Counted from the first letter of the stretch, positions 11,765 through 22,874 are shown. The stretch is 64,000 nt of DNA from Papio anubis (GCF_008728515.1 NC_044981.1:114484385-114548384); one strand, 5' to 3'. The notes: generated by a model from the letters alone, not told the origin. Program-made: numbers and translations.

Positions 11765-11783
11765 CAGCTGCAGGGGGCAGCAC
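11765..11783 (+). promoter_or_regulatory. CTCF-like motif
   Basis: AGGGGGCAGCA at 11772-11782 fits the CTCF core AGRKGGCRSYR completely; the upstream CCASY part has two mismatches. Motif match only. Confidence 0.35.
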
Positions 11784-12315
11784 TGCTCAGCTAATGGCTT
11801 TTTTCTTTTTCTTTTTTCCTTTCCTAGCAAAAAGAAGAGTCATTTCCTTCCACACAATGGTTTCATCCCTGCTCTCCATTGTACAGTGTGTGGCTTTCTT
11901 GAGGCACTGCCTCTGGAGTCCCGACCTCAAACTCCACTTCAAATAGGAGACTTTATGTTGGGGAAAGAAGGACTGGTAAAGAATTCTTACTTTAAAAAAA
12001 AAAAAAAAATCCTATTTCTGTATAAAGCTATCCTTCCTCTGACTAGAAACAACTAGGAAATAAAGAGAAGACAAAGATAAAAAGAAAAGTCAACACTAAG
12101 TCACACCATCATTGAAAGTGTCCATGGGGAATGTGGTTGATGGTGCACCTATCGGGTATTTGTGCCTTGAAAACTCAAACCCTTTGGAGACAAGGGCAGT
12201 CCTTGGCTTTGGTCCATTATATGTTACAGGACTACTGAAGGCTGAGGGGTAGATCCCTATTTTCCATAGGTTTTTCCTAAATGAGGAAGGGCAAGAAATA
12301 GTAATTATCTGAGCC

Positions 12316-12334
12316 GTGCTGCCTCCTGCTGGTA
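12316..12334 (-). promoter_or_regulatory. CTCF-like motif
   Basis: On the minus strand it reads TACCAGCAGGAGGCAGCAC. The CCAGCAG and GGCAGCA parts match the CTCF consensus and one core base differs. It points toward the site at 11765. Confidence 0.4.
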
Positions 12335-13154
12335 GCAGTTACGCAACCCTGCAAACAGATGTTCCCTAAACCCGTTTCCAACATTTGTTCAGAACTCCAA
12401 AGCTCTCATCGATCATCCAGGTCATACTCTCCCTGCCCCCACTTCATCCCTTCTGCAGAATGGAAGCTGCAGCCAGCCCTTGGAGGGGAAATGACTTATA
12501 TCACAGGTTTTAGTTCAGGTCTCTTTCTACACTACCCAACATCATGGAACACCCAATACATGAAATTCACAAAATAGTGTTTAACATGATAGTGCTGTTT
12601 GGACATTCTTTTTACAGACATATATTGGAGTCCAGAGCTCTATGGTGAATCTTATCCTTCAGATCCGACCTATTTAATCCGAACTGTCAGAATTTTCTTT
12701 AAACACTGAAATATGATTCCTAGGATAAGTGTAGTATTTATGATTTCTCATACCTCTTTCATGGAATAAAATAATAGAAAACTTTACTTACTATTCTGTA
12801 GTCTAGTTTCTGGAGAAAGTAATCTTTCATAACTGGAGCTAGTGATTTGAGGCTGCAATTAAGATAAAGGAATTTGATATTTACAGAGCCAGGATGTTCC
12901 AATAGTCTTTCTAAATTTTCATGTATTTAACTAAGTTTTATTTAGGCTTTATTCATACTTGAGCTTTATATATAAATCAAGTGATCAGAGAAAATTTTGT
13001 CTAAAATTTTAATCGTCAATGCTTATTGGAAGGTTCAGAATTTCACAGTGACCCAGCAAGGTAATTAATGTGAATCAATTGGCTTGTCTATTCTTTTGGT
13101 ACCTATTCACTCACTTTGGCTAACTAGTTTGATTACCAGTTCCAAGATAGTGTC

Positions 13155-13520
13155 TGTCTTAGTCAGTTTGAGCTGCTATAATAAAGTACCATAGACTGGG
13201 TGGTTTATGAACAACAGAAATTTATTTCTTCCAGTTCGGAAGGCTGGAAATCTAAGATCTGGGTGGTAGCATGGGTGGGTTCTGGTGAGGACCCTCTCCT
13301 GGGTTGCAGACGTCTGTCTTCTTATTGTTGCTTCACAGGGTAGAAGGAGACTGGAGAGCTCTCTGCAGTTCCTTTTATAAGGGCACTAATCCCATTTGTG
13401 GGAGTTTCACCCTCAAGACCTAATCACCTCCCAAAGGCCCCATCTCCCAATACCATTGCATTGAGAGTTAGGATTTCAACACATGGACTTTGCGGTGACA
13501 CAAACTTTCAGTTCATTGCA
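13155..13520 (-). mobile_element. MLT1 solo LTR (ERVL-MaLR)
   Basis: Antisense LTR from TGTCTTAGTC to CAGTTCATTGCA. It contains the typical GACTGGGTGG, AACAGAAATTTATTTCT and CACCTCCCAAAGGCCCCA segments. The 5-bp flanks GTGTC and GTATC differ by one transition, consistent with an aged TSD. There is no internal retroviral sequence, so it is a solo LTR. Confidence 0.88.
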
Positions 13521-13810
13521 GTATCCATGTCACATTCATGGACCTGGTAAATGACAGCTTTTAAACTTCCACATCTAATAAGGTGTTTTTCACAACTGTA
13601 ATACAATGACAACTGGGAAGCTTCTGTGTCAGAGATTCTTAACTTTCTTTACCAACAACAAAAATCTCTTGCCTTGAGACGCTTTCATCCAGTCTCTAGT
13701 CAAAGCCCTGTCTCAAACATGGTACCTACAGACCACTTGACTTTGGTCCCTTCTCATTTTGCTAGTACTCTAGTATTTATGTTCTCAGTTCTCTCTTTTT
13801 AAAATCTTTT

Positions 13811-14090
13811 AACGTGGAGTCTTACTCTGTTGCCCAGGCCGCAGTGCAGTGGTACAATCAGAGCTCACTGCAGCCTTCAACTCCTGCGTTCAAGTGATCC
13901 TCCTGCCTCTGCCTCCCTGGTAGCTGGGACTACAGGTGTGCATCACCAAGCCCAGCTAATTTAATTTATTTTTAAACAGACAGTCTTACTACATTGGTCA
14001 GCCTGGTCTTGAACTCCTGGCCTCAAGTGATCCTCCCACCCCAGCATCCCCAAGTAGTTGGGATTATAGGCATGAGTCACCATGTCTGCC
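13811..14090 (-). mobile_element. AluJ-like
   Basis: Antisense two-monomer Alu, diverged, with J-type bases. The poly-T tail has decayed. Confidence 0.9.
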
Positions 14091-14141
14091 AGATTCTCAG
14101 TTCTTGACAATTTTTTATACAGTATAAAAATGTCTTTCAAT

Positions 14142-14182
14142 TTGTGTGTATGTGTGTGTGTGTGCATGTGCGTGCACGTGCT
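14142..14182 (+). repeat. (TG)n-rich alternating tract
   Basis: TGTGTGTATGTGTGTGTGTG continuing into GCATGTGCGTGCACGTGC, an alternating purine-pyrimidine run. Confidence 0.85.
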
Positions 14183-14237
14183 TGGGCATGCCTGTAGAAT
14201 GAACTAAGTTGTAAGCTCCCAGAAGGCAGGTGTTGAG

Positions 14238-14470
14238 TCTTTCTTTCTTTCCTTCTTTCTTTCTTCCTTCCTTCCTTCCTTCCTTCCTTCCTTCCTTCCT
14301 TCCTTCCTTCCTTCCTCCTTCCTCCTCCTCCCTCCCTCCCTCCTCCCTTCCTTCCTTCCTCCTTCCTCCTTCCTCCCTTCCTCCTTCCTCCCTTCCTCCC
14401 TTCCTCCTTCCTCCTTCCTTCCTCTCTTCCTCTCTTTCTCTTTCTTTTTCTTTCTTTCTTTCTCTTTCTT
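14238..14470 (+). repeat. Long polypyrimidine tract (CTTT/CCTT/CCTCC)
   Basis: About 230 bases of almost pure C/T: CTTT units, then about a dozen CCTT units, then mixed CCTCC, then CTTT again. The 97-codon frame over it is a repeat artefact, not a gene. Confidence 0.97.
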
Positions 14471-15434
14471 ATTGCTCTACCGCAGGTACAATCTTCTACT
14501 GCGGGAAGAACTCAGTTGGCTGATGCGTGTGGTGTTCGAAACTGATTATAGGAAAGATACGAAAGGTACAGACCTTGCCCTTCTTAACAAATGTGTCTGT
14601 TTCTCCCGAGACACTGTCTGCTTATCCTGCAGCCTGCGTGTTTTCTAGTCACTACCAATTAGCATAATTACTATCTCAAGGCCTTGCCCTTTATTGATCC
14701 TGGTAGTTAAAGCAGTTTACAGTCACAAGACATGCTGACAGAAGGTACAAATATATTCACCAGGATCTCCAATGGAGTTCTGTCCCTTTCCTTGCTTTTC
14801 AGAATTGCTTTTGTCTGCTTTTGTTTCAGAGTGTGCCTTCCTTTTTCTCATTTCCCCCAAGTTTGCTGTGGCAGAAGTTCAGTAGATCACTTAACACAGC
14901 GCCAGAGAGCCGTACGAAGACATTTACAACAAGAGCTTGGTTTCAATACAGACTAACGTGCTCAACCTGTCAAAAATAAATAATCGGCAAGGTATTTATC
15001 AAATGCCATGGCAGCACTATATGCAGGGTTATTCAGGGATTTTTAGTTAATAGAAGGGGTGGAGGCTGCAGTCCCTGGGTTCTGAAAAGACACTCACCAA
15101 GATGCTATTAAAGAAATGAACTAACAGTGAGAAGGCTGGCAGAATACCAGCCTATATCCTGAACCGTTGTCAAGAAAAGGCATTCTTGAGCCTGTAGAAA
15201 CTAGAAGTAGTTGACAGAAGTGATGACATTAACTGACATAAAGAATACTGTTTCTAATCTATGTAAGAGTGCACCAAGCCAAGGATTTATTACACCAAGG
15301 ATTTATTACACACAATAAAACTACTATTTGGTGATACTGAATATATGTCTTGTGCATATTTGGATGCATATAAAATAAGCATCCAGGAATAAGATGGGCC
15401 TAAGAGAGATCAGGAGAGGAAGCACTCTTAGGGC
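14471..15434. other. Unassigned interval
   Basis: No recognised element. A 16-bp unit is tandemly duplicated at 15279-15294 and 15295-15310. Confidence 0.5.
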
Positions 15435-15735
15435 AGAAATATCAGAAGGGATACTCCCACTTCAGCCTCCTGAGTCACTGCGAGTACAGGTGCATGCCAC
15501 CATGCCTGCCTAATTAAATTTTTTTTTTTTAGGGATCTCACTATGTTGCGCAGGTTAGTCTTGAACTCCTGGGCTCAAGTGATCCTCTCGCCTTGGCCTC
15601 CTAAAGTGCTGGGATTACAGGCGTGAGCCACTGTGCCTGACTGTGATCATGCCACTGCACGCCAGCCTGAGCAACAAAGCAAAACCTTGTCTCCCCACCC
15701 CGCTCCCCGCTCCAAATAAAAGAAATCTCAGAAGG
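15435..15735 (+). mobile_element. Twin-primed (5'-inverted) Alu with 15-bp TSD
   Basis: 15450-15640 is antisense Alu running from the middle of the right monomer to the very 5' end. 15641-15692 is the sense Alu 3' terminal segment (GATCATGCCACTGCAC...CAGCCTGAGCAAC). It is followed by a C-rich tail ending in AAATAAA. The flanks AGAAATATCAGAAGG (15435-15449) and AGAAATCTCAGAAGG (15721-15735) match at 14 of 15 bases, so the whole composite is one insertion. An inverted 5' part joined to a sense 3' part is the signature of twin priming. Confidence 0.85.
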
Positions 15736-16634
15736 CCCAGTGGAGGCTTTAAGGCCCAGAAGGCAAGTGGCTTAAATTTCTTGAGCCAATTCTGATTGGG
15801 TAGTAAAGATTACCTGGAGCCTGGCTTGAAGAAACTGGCACTTGGCTGCCAGGTGTGGGCATGAAGAGGTGCGCTGCATGACTCCTGGGTGTGCCAGACA
15901 CTGAGACCACACACCTGCTTGGTTCTGAGCTCTACAGAGGCTCAGTGGAAACAAATACCTTGCTTGATGTGTAACACTGACCGTGACATGAGAGGGATAG
16001 GAAGACCCCCTGTTGTAAATTCAATGTCCCTGCCTGACAGATGCTCCTTCCTGCTTTCATCCATGACCAGACAGACACCAGCCAAAGGTGATGCCATGCC
16101 AATCCCTCAGCTCCTCAACCATCGATGCTTTCTTCTCTGGTAACCGATGGAAGTAGGCTATCAATATTGTCTTCTTGTTCTTGTTAGATTTACTCTCCCC
16201 ATTGTTGGCATCTAAGTAGCCCGATGCAATTTCACCTTGTTAAAATGATGCTCAAATGCCAGACTTCTCTTAATCAGTGGAGTAGTAGAGAGAAATGTGA
16301 ATGCTACGATTCTATTTAAATAATACAGTTTATGCACTCAGTAATTTATTTGGCTACTCATACGTAGGTCAGACGTAGGTATGTGCATAAGATTTAGGCC
16401 TTTATTTTGATGTAAATATTTACTGTAATTAATATTGCTTTTGCCTGCTCAGCATCTGGTCCTCCTTCTTTTGGTAGATTAGTCTGATGTTTCTTGGGAG
16501 AACCAATCCTTTTTGACTCTTACCCCTTATATTTAAGGAGGTGACACCACCGTCAGCTCTGGGGTTGCTCAAGTGATCTGGAACTGGCCAATAAGTGCTT
16601 TTTGTTCCTCTTGCATAGTGTTTGGTTTAGGGGT
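15736..16634. other. Unassigned interval
   Basis: No repeat or exon recognised. Confidence 0.5.
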
Positions 16635-17002
16635 TGTTATGGGGACTTGTGTCTTCCTTAAAAAGGATGGGTTGGAGTCTTAACCCTTAGTACTTCACAC
16701 TGTGGCCTTATTTGGATATACATTTTTTCCTCCTCCTCCTCCTCCTCCTCCTCCTCCTCAAAGGGGAAACTTGGACACACATAGAGGAGGATAATGTGAA
16801 GACAGAGAGAAAGCCAGCCACAGGCCAGGGCTACCAGAAGCTGGAAGAGAGGCAGGGAGCAGAGGCTCACAGCCTCCGAAGGAACCAACTCTGCTGACAT
16901 TTTGATCAACTTCAGACCTCTAGATCTGTGAGACAATATATCTCTGTTGTTTAAGCCACACAGTGTGGGGTACTTTGTTACGTGGCCCTAGCAAACTAAT
17001 AT
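16635..17002 (+). mobile_element. MLT1 LTR with internal (TCC)n expansion
   Basis: Sense MLT1-type LTR from TGTTATGGGGACTTGTG to GCCCTAGCAAACTAATATGG. It includes CTGTGAGACAATATATCTCT and GTTGTTTAAGCCACACAG near the 3' end. The middle of the LTR is replaced by about ten TCC units at 16728-16759. Confidence 0.85.
16728..16759 (+). repeat. (TCC)n microsatellite
   Basis: About ten and a half uninterrupted TCC units inside the MLT1 LTR. Confidence 0.96.
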
Positions 17003-18594
17003 GGGGATGATCAAGTTCAGCAAATCAGAATGAATCCCAGAACTTGTGTTGAAGCACTGGGAAAGAGAAGATGCCTCTTCTCTCATAACTGTAAGGAAGT
17101 AAGAATAGAGCTTCTGGGGCTGCCAAGGGGCCAGGATGTGTTTGAGGCTGAAGCCAGCACATGCAGGCAGAGCTACAGGTTCTGAGAGAGGAAGATGGGA
17201 TCCTGGTGACATTGTTTGAGCCATGAGATTAAAATATTTTGAAGTAGCTTCCAGGCCTTGAGTTTTCCATTACATTGGCCAATAAATTCCCCATTTTTTG
17301 CTTAATCTAGGTTGAGTTGGAGGTCCTATCACTCTTGTTCATGAGGTCCCAACCAAGGGCATGGGGCATGACTGAGCTGCCTCTGGGGGTGACAGCTGCC
17401 TCAGCTGGCTCCTATTATTGCATGAATATGACTCTAAACAGTAAAGGGAGGCATGGTGGGAAATCCTCATCACTGTGTGCTCCATATTACATATCATGAG
17501 ACAATGTTGTACCCACATGAATCATGGACTCCTTCAGAGCTGTCATCCTGTAGCACAGAGTGGTTTGAAAAGAATATGTGTTCAATAGCAAAGTGTGAGA
17601 TTAAACTGAATCATTCAAATATTACTGACACAGGTCAAATCTATTTTTGCAGTGACCTACAACACTTGTTTTTGGTGCTATTTCCAAGTGATACTCTTTG
17701 AGACAGATGCTTTTTAAAAAGGATAAGTTTTGAAGCATCACTTACTTACACTAAGTGTAATAACACTAAGAAATAAAAATACTGGATATTTCAATTTCAC
17801 TGATGGTGAAATCTTTCTACAATCTCTACTTTGGGACTCTTGTGCGGGCACATACAGGAAAGTATTTTTTCCTGTAAGGAGAGTATTCACAGACTGTCAC
17901 AGTGGGATGGTGCTGAGTGGGTATGCAGACAATGGGGAGATACTGCTAGGCCAGATTGGGACTGTAAGTCTGAATATAATTGGAAGTCACTAGTGAAAAT
18001 GTGGCCCAGAATAGTCATGACCCTGAGTGATTGCCATCTGTTGATTATTGGTCTCAGTCCAATTTTTCAGTCTGGTATCCACATTGGAAAATATATACAC
18101 ATATATTAGCATCAAAATAATTATCCACAACAGCATCTGTGCCAAGGACAGAATGAATGGGCCATTTGAAATGCATTGTCCATTCACGCCTAAAGGTGAC
18201 CTCTGTAGTAATTCTGGGGCATTCTCTTAGATGATTTTGCTGGCTTGAAGCAAGATTCTGACTTGCTGAGTTCTGAGATAAATAATGGATTACTCCAAAC
18301 TAGAACTCAAAGGGAAAAATATGGCTATCCATTATTTATTTTTTATCAAGGATATCCTTATCCATAAAGTGATTTAGAGCAGCTTACATGGTTGCACATA
18401 ATATAGCTATCTCATATAGATCTAAAATAAAAACAAAAAGTAAGGCAAGGAAAAAATGTGCATGAAAATCAGATAGTGCCAGAAGTGAGATTAGTATCAA
18501 AAAAGAGTTTTGCTTGTGGTTGGCTTTCCAGCATAAAATATGAAGAGGAAAACACGATCAGTGGCAAGAGTCACAGTATTTATACAGGAAAAAC
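17003..18594. other. Unassigned interval
   Basis: About 1.6 kb without a recognised family. Open frames are short and overlap on both strands, as expected of non-coding AT-rich DNA. Confidence 0.45.
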
Positions 18595-18714
18595 AAAAGA
18601 AAAAGAAAAAGAAAAGAAAGAAAGAAAGAAAGAAAGAAAGAAAAGAAAAGAAGAAGAGAAAAGAAAGAAAGAAAGAGAAGAAAGGAGAAAGAAAGAAGAA
18701 GAATAGAAGAAAAA
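18595..18714 (+). repeat. (AAAG)n polypurine tract
   Basis: Nearly pure A/G over about 120 bases, mostly GAAA units with GAAG variants. Open frames across it are low-complexity artefacts. Confidence 0.96.
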
Positions 18715-18880
18715 TTCAATAGTCAAATTACAAAAGTGCTGACCTAAGACTTTTACACACAGGAATTTTTCCTTGTTATAGTAGCCCATAAGGGATATAG
18801 TAGAACAAGACCTAGGCTCTTTCCTTTTGCAGGACCTGTATTCTACTTTCTCCTCCACTTTGTCTTCCCTCAGTAAAAGT

Positions 18881-19470
18881 CCTCAAGGATCTAGAACCAG
18901 AAATATCATTTGACCCAGCAATCCCATTACTGGGTATATACCCAAAGGATTATAAATCATTATATTATAAAGATACTCACACACATATGTTTATTGTCGC
19001 ACTATTTACAATTGTAGCAAATACTTGGAACCAACCCAAATTCTCATCAATGATAGACTGGATGAAGAAAATGTGGCCCAAATACACCATGGAATACTAC
19101 GTAGCCATAAGAAAGAATAAGATCATGTCCTTTGCAGGGGCATGGACGAAGTTGGAAGCCATCATTCTTAGCAAACTAACACAGGAACAGAAAACCAAAC
19201 ACCGCATATTCTCACTCCTAAGTGGGAATTGAACATGAGAACACATGGACACAGGGAGGGGAACACCACACACCGGGGCCTGTTGTGGAGTGGGGGGCAA
19301 GGGAAGGAGGGCATTAGGACAAATACCTAATGCATGTGGAGCTTAAAACCTAGACGGCGGGTTGATGGGTGCAGCTAACCACCACCACGGCACATGTACA
19401 CCTATGTAACAAACCTGCACATTCTGCACATGTATCCTGGAACTTGAAGTAAAAAAAAAAAAGAAAAAAA
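18881..19470 (+). mobile_element. L1 (L1PA/PB-type) 3' end, 5'-truncated
   Basis: It begins inside ORF2 at CCTCAAGGATCTAGAACC and runs to an A tail at about 19470. An 81-codon open remnant of the ORF2 C-terminus (18987-19232, ending FSLLSGN) stays in frame to the ORF2 stop. The 3' UTR has GGTTGATGGGTGCAGC and CTATGTAACAAACCTGCACA, typical of primate L1 older than L1PA5. Confidence 0.93.
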
Positions 19471-19481
19471 GAAAAATGTCT

Positions 19482-19531
19482 ATCCTCAAGTTAATGTTTA
19501 CCAAGCATCCTCAAGTTAATGTTTACCAAGC
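19482..19531 (+). repeat. 25-bp exact tandem duplication
   Basis: The unit starting ATCCTCAAGTTAATG is repeated exactly at 19482-19506 and 19507-19531, immediately after the L1 tail. Confidence 0.95.
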
Positions 19532-19715
19532 CCTCACTGTGAGGCAGGCACTGTGTTAGTTACTTTCCCTACAGGGTTTCAGTACATGATGATAACACAG
19601 TTGTGACAGGGTGGCAAATACTATTGGCCTTCTGATAAATGAAGACAGGCTTAGGACAGGAGTGACATATCTGAGTGGGTCAGTAGGTCTGTCTGATTCC
19701 AAAGTTTCTGTGCTT
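19532..19715 (-). mobile_element. MIR
   Basis: GAGGCAGGCACTGTGTTAGT, then TGATAAATGAAGACAGGCTTAG, then TGTCTGATTCCAAAG keep the antisense MIR order. Confidence 0.65.
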
Positions 19716-20488
19716 ATCAGTAGCAATATGCAGCTTTTAAAGAAGGGGCTGAAAGAACTAACGAAACACCTCTAGACAGTTCCAATTAGGGTTCTATGTT
19801 TCTAAAGCACTCCGCAAAGGAACAGGTTGTGTTTGATGATTCTAGCAGGAAAATGAGGCGATGATCCTGTTAACAGATCAATGTGCGGGGTCATCAAAGT
19901 TTATTGTGGATCATGTTTTTTTCATGAAATGAAAGCCTAAAATAGACCTTGTCAAGAGTAAGTTTCAACACCTTTACGTGCAAAAAGCTTCACTTTGCTG
20001 TCATTTGAACTTCTCAATTTCAGATTTAACAGGACAGAAACAATCAGAGACGGTTCTGAGTGTGGAAATCTGGCCAATAAAGACAGTTTGTGAGGACGCC
20101 AGGATGCTGTTTCTCCAAAGGTTCTAGAGCGGTTATTTAAACTGACTTCACGTGCATTGCATAGCTTGGCTGTACTGCTCAGAAAGGTGACAGTGACTGA
20201 GACAGCATTGTATCTGTCCCCTACATTTGTAGCAGAGGGAGCCAGAAAAATCTTCACAGTAGAGGATGTTACCAGAACAATATAAAGGCAGCCTGAAGAA
20301 TGACCACAGCGCTACTGGTTTCCAGGCAATACTAGCAGCCGACACATCAGAGTTCGGTGCCTTAAAAGGAGCTGTAATTGGTGTGTGTGAGCAAAACTGT
20401 CCTGGGATGAAAAGGCAGAGCCAATTACAGCACTGAGCTTTGCAAATGGAGGCAATGATTACCCCGCCCCTCCCCAAATTTACGTATA
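19716..20488. other. Unassigned interval
   Basis: No named repeat. The open frames on the minus strand show no recognised domain. Confidence 0.45.
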
Positions 20489-20532
20489 GACACACATGCG
20501 CACGCACACGCGCGCGCGCACACACACACATA
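20489..20532 (+). repeat. Alternating CA/CG tract
   Basis: A continuous alternating purine-pyrimidine run with a CGCGCGCG core flanked by CA repeats, the classic Z-DNA-forming composition. Confidence 0.93.
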
Positions 20533-21239
20533 CAGAATTGAGATAGTCATCAATGGCGCTGTCATATGTTTAATATTTAGCTCCACCATCTAGATCACTG
20601 CTCTCCGTCAAATCACCAACGTACAGAAGGCAGGATGAAGCTCCATGGCTTCTCACAAAACCTAACATGGACGCATTCTCATGAAAATGTGTACTGATGA
20701 AGGTGATGAAGAAGACAAAATAGTAATGGATGTAGAAAAAGAACACTTCCTCTCTTGGCAAGATCCACTGTGAGTTGAAAATAGGTTAGCCCTTGGGTGG
20801 GGTGAGAATTAGGGAAGTAAAGGCAAAGCAGAAACCGGGAGGAATCTGAGCATCTATCTACCCATCCTTCCTGCAAGGAGTCTCCTGAGATGTTTCCGTA
20901 ACAAGTTTGTTTATTCACAGTAGGAGGCATTTCAAACTGATCTGTTTGAGGATGCATTTAATTACTGTCATGTTAATAATGAAGAGTCTTCTCACCCTCC
21001 CACCCACAAACTTAATTGTATGTACACCCATCTTTTCTTGTAACCTCACTTCCAGATATCTTTCCTTCCATTCAAAGCTAATTTCAAATACTCCCCTGTT
21101 CCTCCCACTTCCTCTTAGAGCTTTCACCATTAATTATTCCCTTTCCTGTCCTGTACTTGGGGGGAAAGGCTGTCACACAGAGATGCCCAGAAGAATCTGA
21201 ACAAACAGGCCTTGCTCTGCTTCCCCCAGTTTATTATTA
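20533..21239. other. Unassigned interval
   Basis: No recognised repeat or exon. The right end may already belong to the LTR that follows. Confidence 0.4.
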
Positions 21240-21475
21240 TTAGATCATACCGGTTTGTCCTCCAATCATACTTCTGCAGGACTGTCCATAAAAATACTCA
21301 GATATCCTCATTTCTTTGGGTCTTCATTTTTGAAGGCTCCTATGTCAGGTAAAAGTTAGGTTAAATAAATCTCTATGCTTTCCTCTTGTTAATTTGTGTT
21401 TTGTGATAGGTGTCTCAGCCATGAACTGCGATGGGTGAGAAAAAGATATTGCTTTTTCTCCCTCCTAGCACCACA
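21240..21475 (+). mobile_element. ERV LTR 3' part (family not named)
   Basis: CCAATCATACTTCTGCAGGA, GGGTCTTCATTTTTGAAGGC, the AATAAA signal near 21364 and CTCTTGTTAATTTGTGTTTT followed by GGTGTCTCAGCCATGAACTG resemble the R-U5 half of a gammaretrovirus-like LTR. The 5' half is not evident. The class call is from memory of similar LTRs. Confidence 0.5.
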
Positions 21476-21688
21476 CTTCACATAGTCACCCAAGACAGAA
21501 ACCAGAGCGTCATTGTCAACACTTTGCAGTCGGATTCCATATTCAACCTGTCACTAAACCTTGCTGTTTCTACCTCTTTAAGAGCTGAGTATCCATCTTC
21601 TCCATTTCCACTGCCTGCCTTAGGGTATGACCAGTAGCCAGGATTAATGGAAGACTTTCATAACAACTCTCTTTATTTTCTTTTTCCT

Positions 21689-22031
21689 TCTTTTTTTCTT
21701 TTCTTTTCTTTTCTTTTCTTTTCTTCTTTTTTTGAGACAGAGTCTCACTCTGTCACCCGGCTGGAGTGCAGTGGCACAATCTCAGCTCCCTGCAATCTCT
21801 GCCTCCAGGGTTCAAGTGATTCTCCTGCCTCAGCCTCCCCAGTAGCTGGGATTACAGGTGCCCGTCACCATGCCTGCCTACGTCACCATGCCTGCCTAAT
21901 TTTTTAATTTTAGTAGAGATGTGGTTTCACCATGTTGGCCAGGCTGGTCTCAAACTCCTGACCTCAGGTGATCCACCTGCCTCGGCCTCCCAAAGTGCTG
22001 GGATTACAGGTGTGAGCCACTGCGCCCAGCC
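21689..22031 (-). mobile_element. AluS-like with (TTTTC)n tail
   Basis: The tail at 21689-21732 is a TTTTC pentamer array. The Alu body is 21733-22031 with both monomers. It contains an exact 18-bp tandem duplication in the linker-proximal region (21863-21880 and 21881-21898). Confidence 0.94.
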
Positions 22032-22187
22032 GACTCTTCTTGATTCCAGTCTTGATCCCTTTGTATGTATCCTCTCCCTTCTATTGCTCCCAAAGAAGTG
22101 AATTGAAACTCTGGCCATGTCACTTACCATCAACCACCACTCTCCGGGAGCATAACAGTCAAGCTCCCTAACATGGAGCAAAGGTAC

Positions 22188-22450
22188 TTTAGCATGAGGC
22201 TTTCCCTGACCTCTTCAGGACAGCCACCCATGATTTCCTCCCCATGCACCTTGCATCTAGTACAGCAAGCTGCCGCCAACCCCGTGCACAGACCTCTGGC
22301 ATTGCACCTACCCGGCCATTCTGTTCCTGTCTTCTATTTGATGCCCCTCAGTCTGAGCAGATGCAAGTGAGTGATTCTGCACCTTTAGATCATTATGTCT
22401 ACAGAGAAACTGGTACCTAGTAAGTGGTCAATACATGAATAAATAAGTGA
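22188..22450 (+). mobile_element. L2 3' remnant
   Basis: GAGGCTTTCCCTGACC, then CTGTCTTCTATT, then CCTAGTAAGTGGTCAATACATGAATAAATAAG follow the sense L2 3' end order. Confidence 0.5.
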
Positions 22451-22874
22451 ATATTCGATTCTCTTCTGACTGCTGGGGACGGCCTTATCTGACAGCTAAG
22501 GTCCAAACAAGTTTCCTAGAATGGTTAACAGAAGCAGGCAAGGATGAAAGAAAGAAATGCAAAACACAGTGATCCTGAGGCCCAGAGAGCCAAAGCAGGG
22601 AACGGCAGAGGGGTGGGGACACCGCAGGGAAAGTGCCTGCTACATGGATCAGCTTTGCTCTACACACCTTGGTTGGTTCTCTTTCAGGTCTAGTTTTATT
22701 CATATAGGAAATCATTTCTTTGAGATAAATTCAGTGCCACGTATGAGTTTCATTATAGGCCAACAGAAGGCAATAAAGCACCCTGGAGACAAAGTAATAG
22801 CATGAAAATGTGTGGAGCTATGGTCCAGTTTTGTATTTGAATAAGGACTATATGTAATACAGAAAGAAAACCTT

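Larger units (their letters stand above)
11206..13154. other. Mostly unique interval with two CTCF-like motifs
   Basis: About 2 kb without a recognised transposon apart from an A run at 11994-12009. Two CTCF-like motifs are annotated separately. The open frame at 11664-12056 has pyrimidine-rich low-complexity stretches and no recognisable domain. Confidence 0.5.

Noticed and set aside
14230..14523. 97-codon Phe/Ser/Pro/Leu-rich frame
   Set aside because: Direct translation of the polypyrimidine microsatellite.
18458..18858. Lys/Glu-rich frames on plus and Ser/Phe-rich on minus
   Set aside because: Low-complexity translations of the AAAG tract.
20148..20531. 127-codon frame beginning MCVCARARVRAHV
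   Set aside because: Its N-terminus is the CA/CG microsatellite translated; the rest has no family resemblance.
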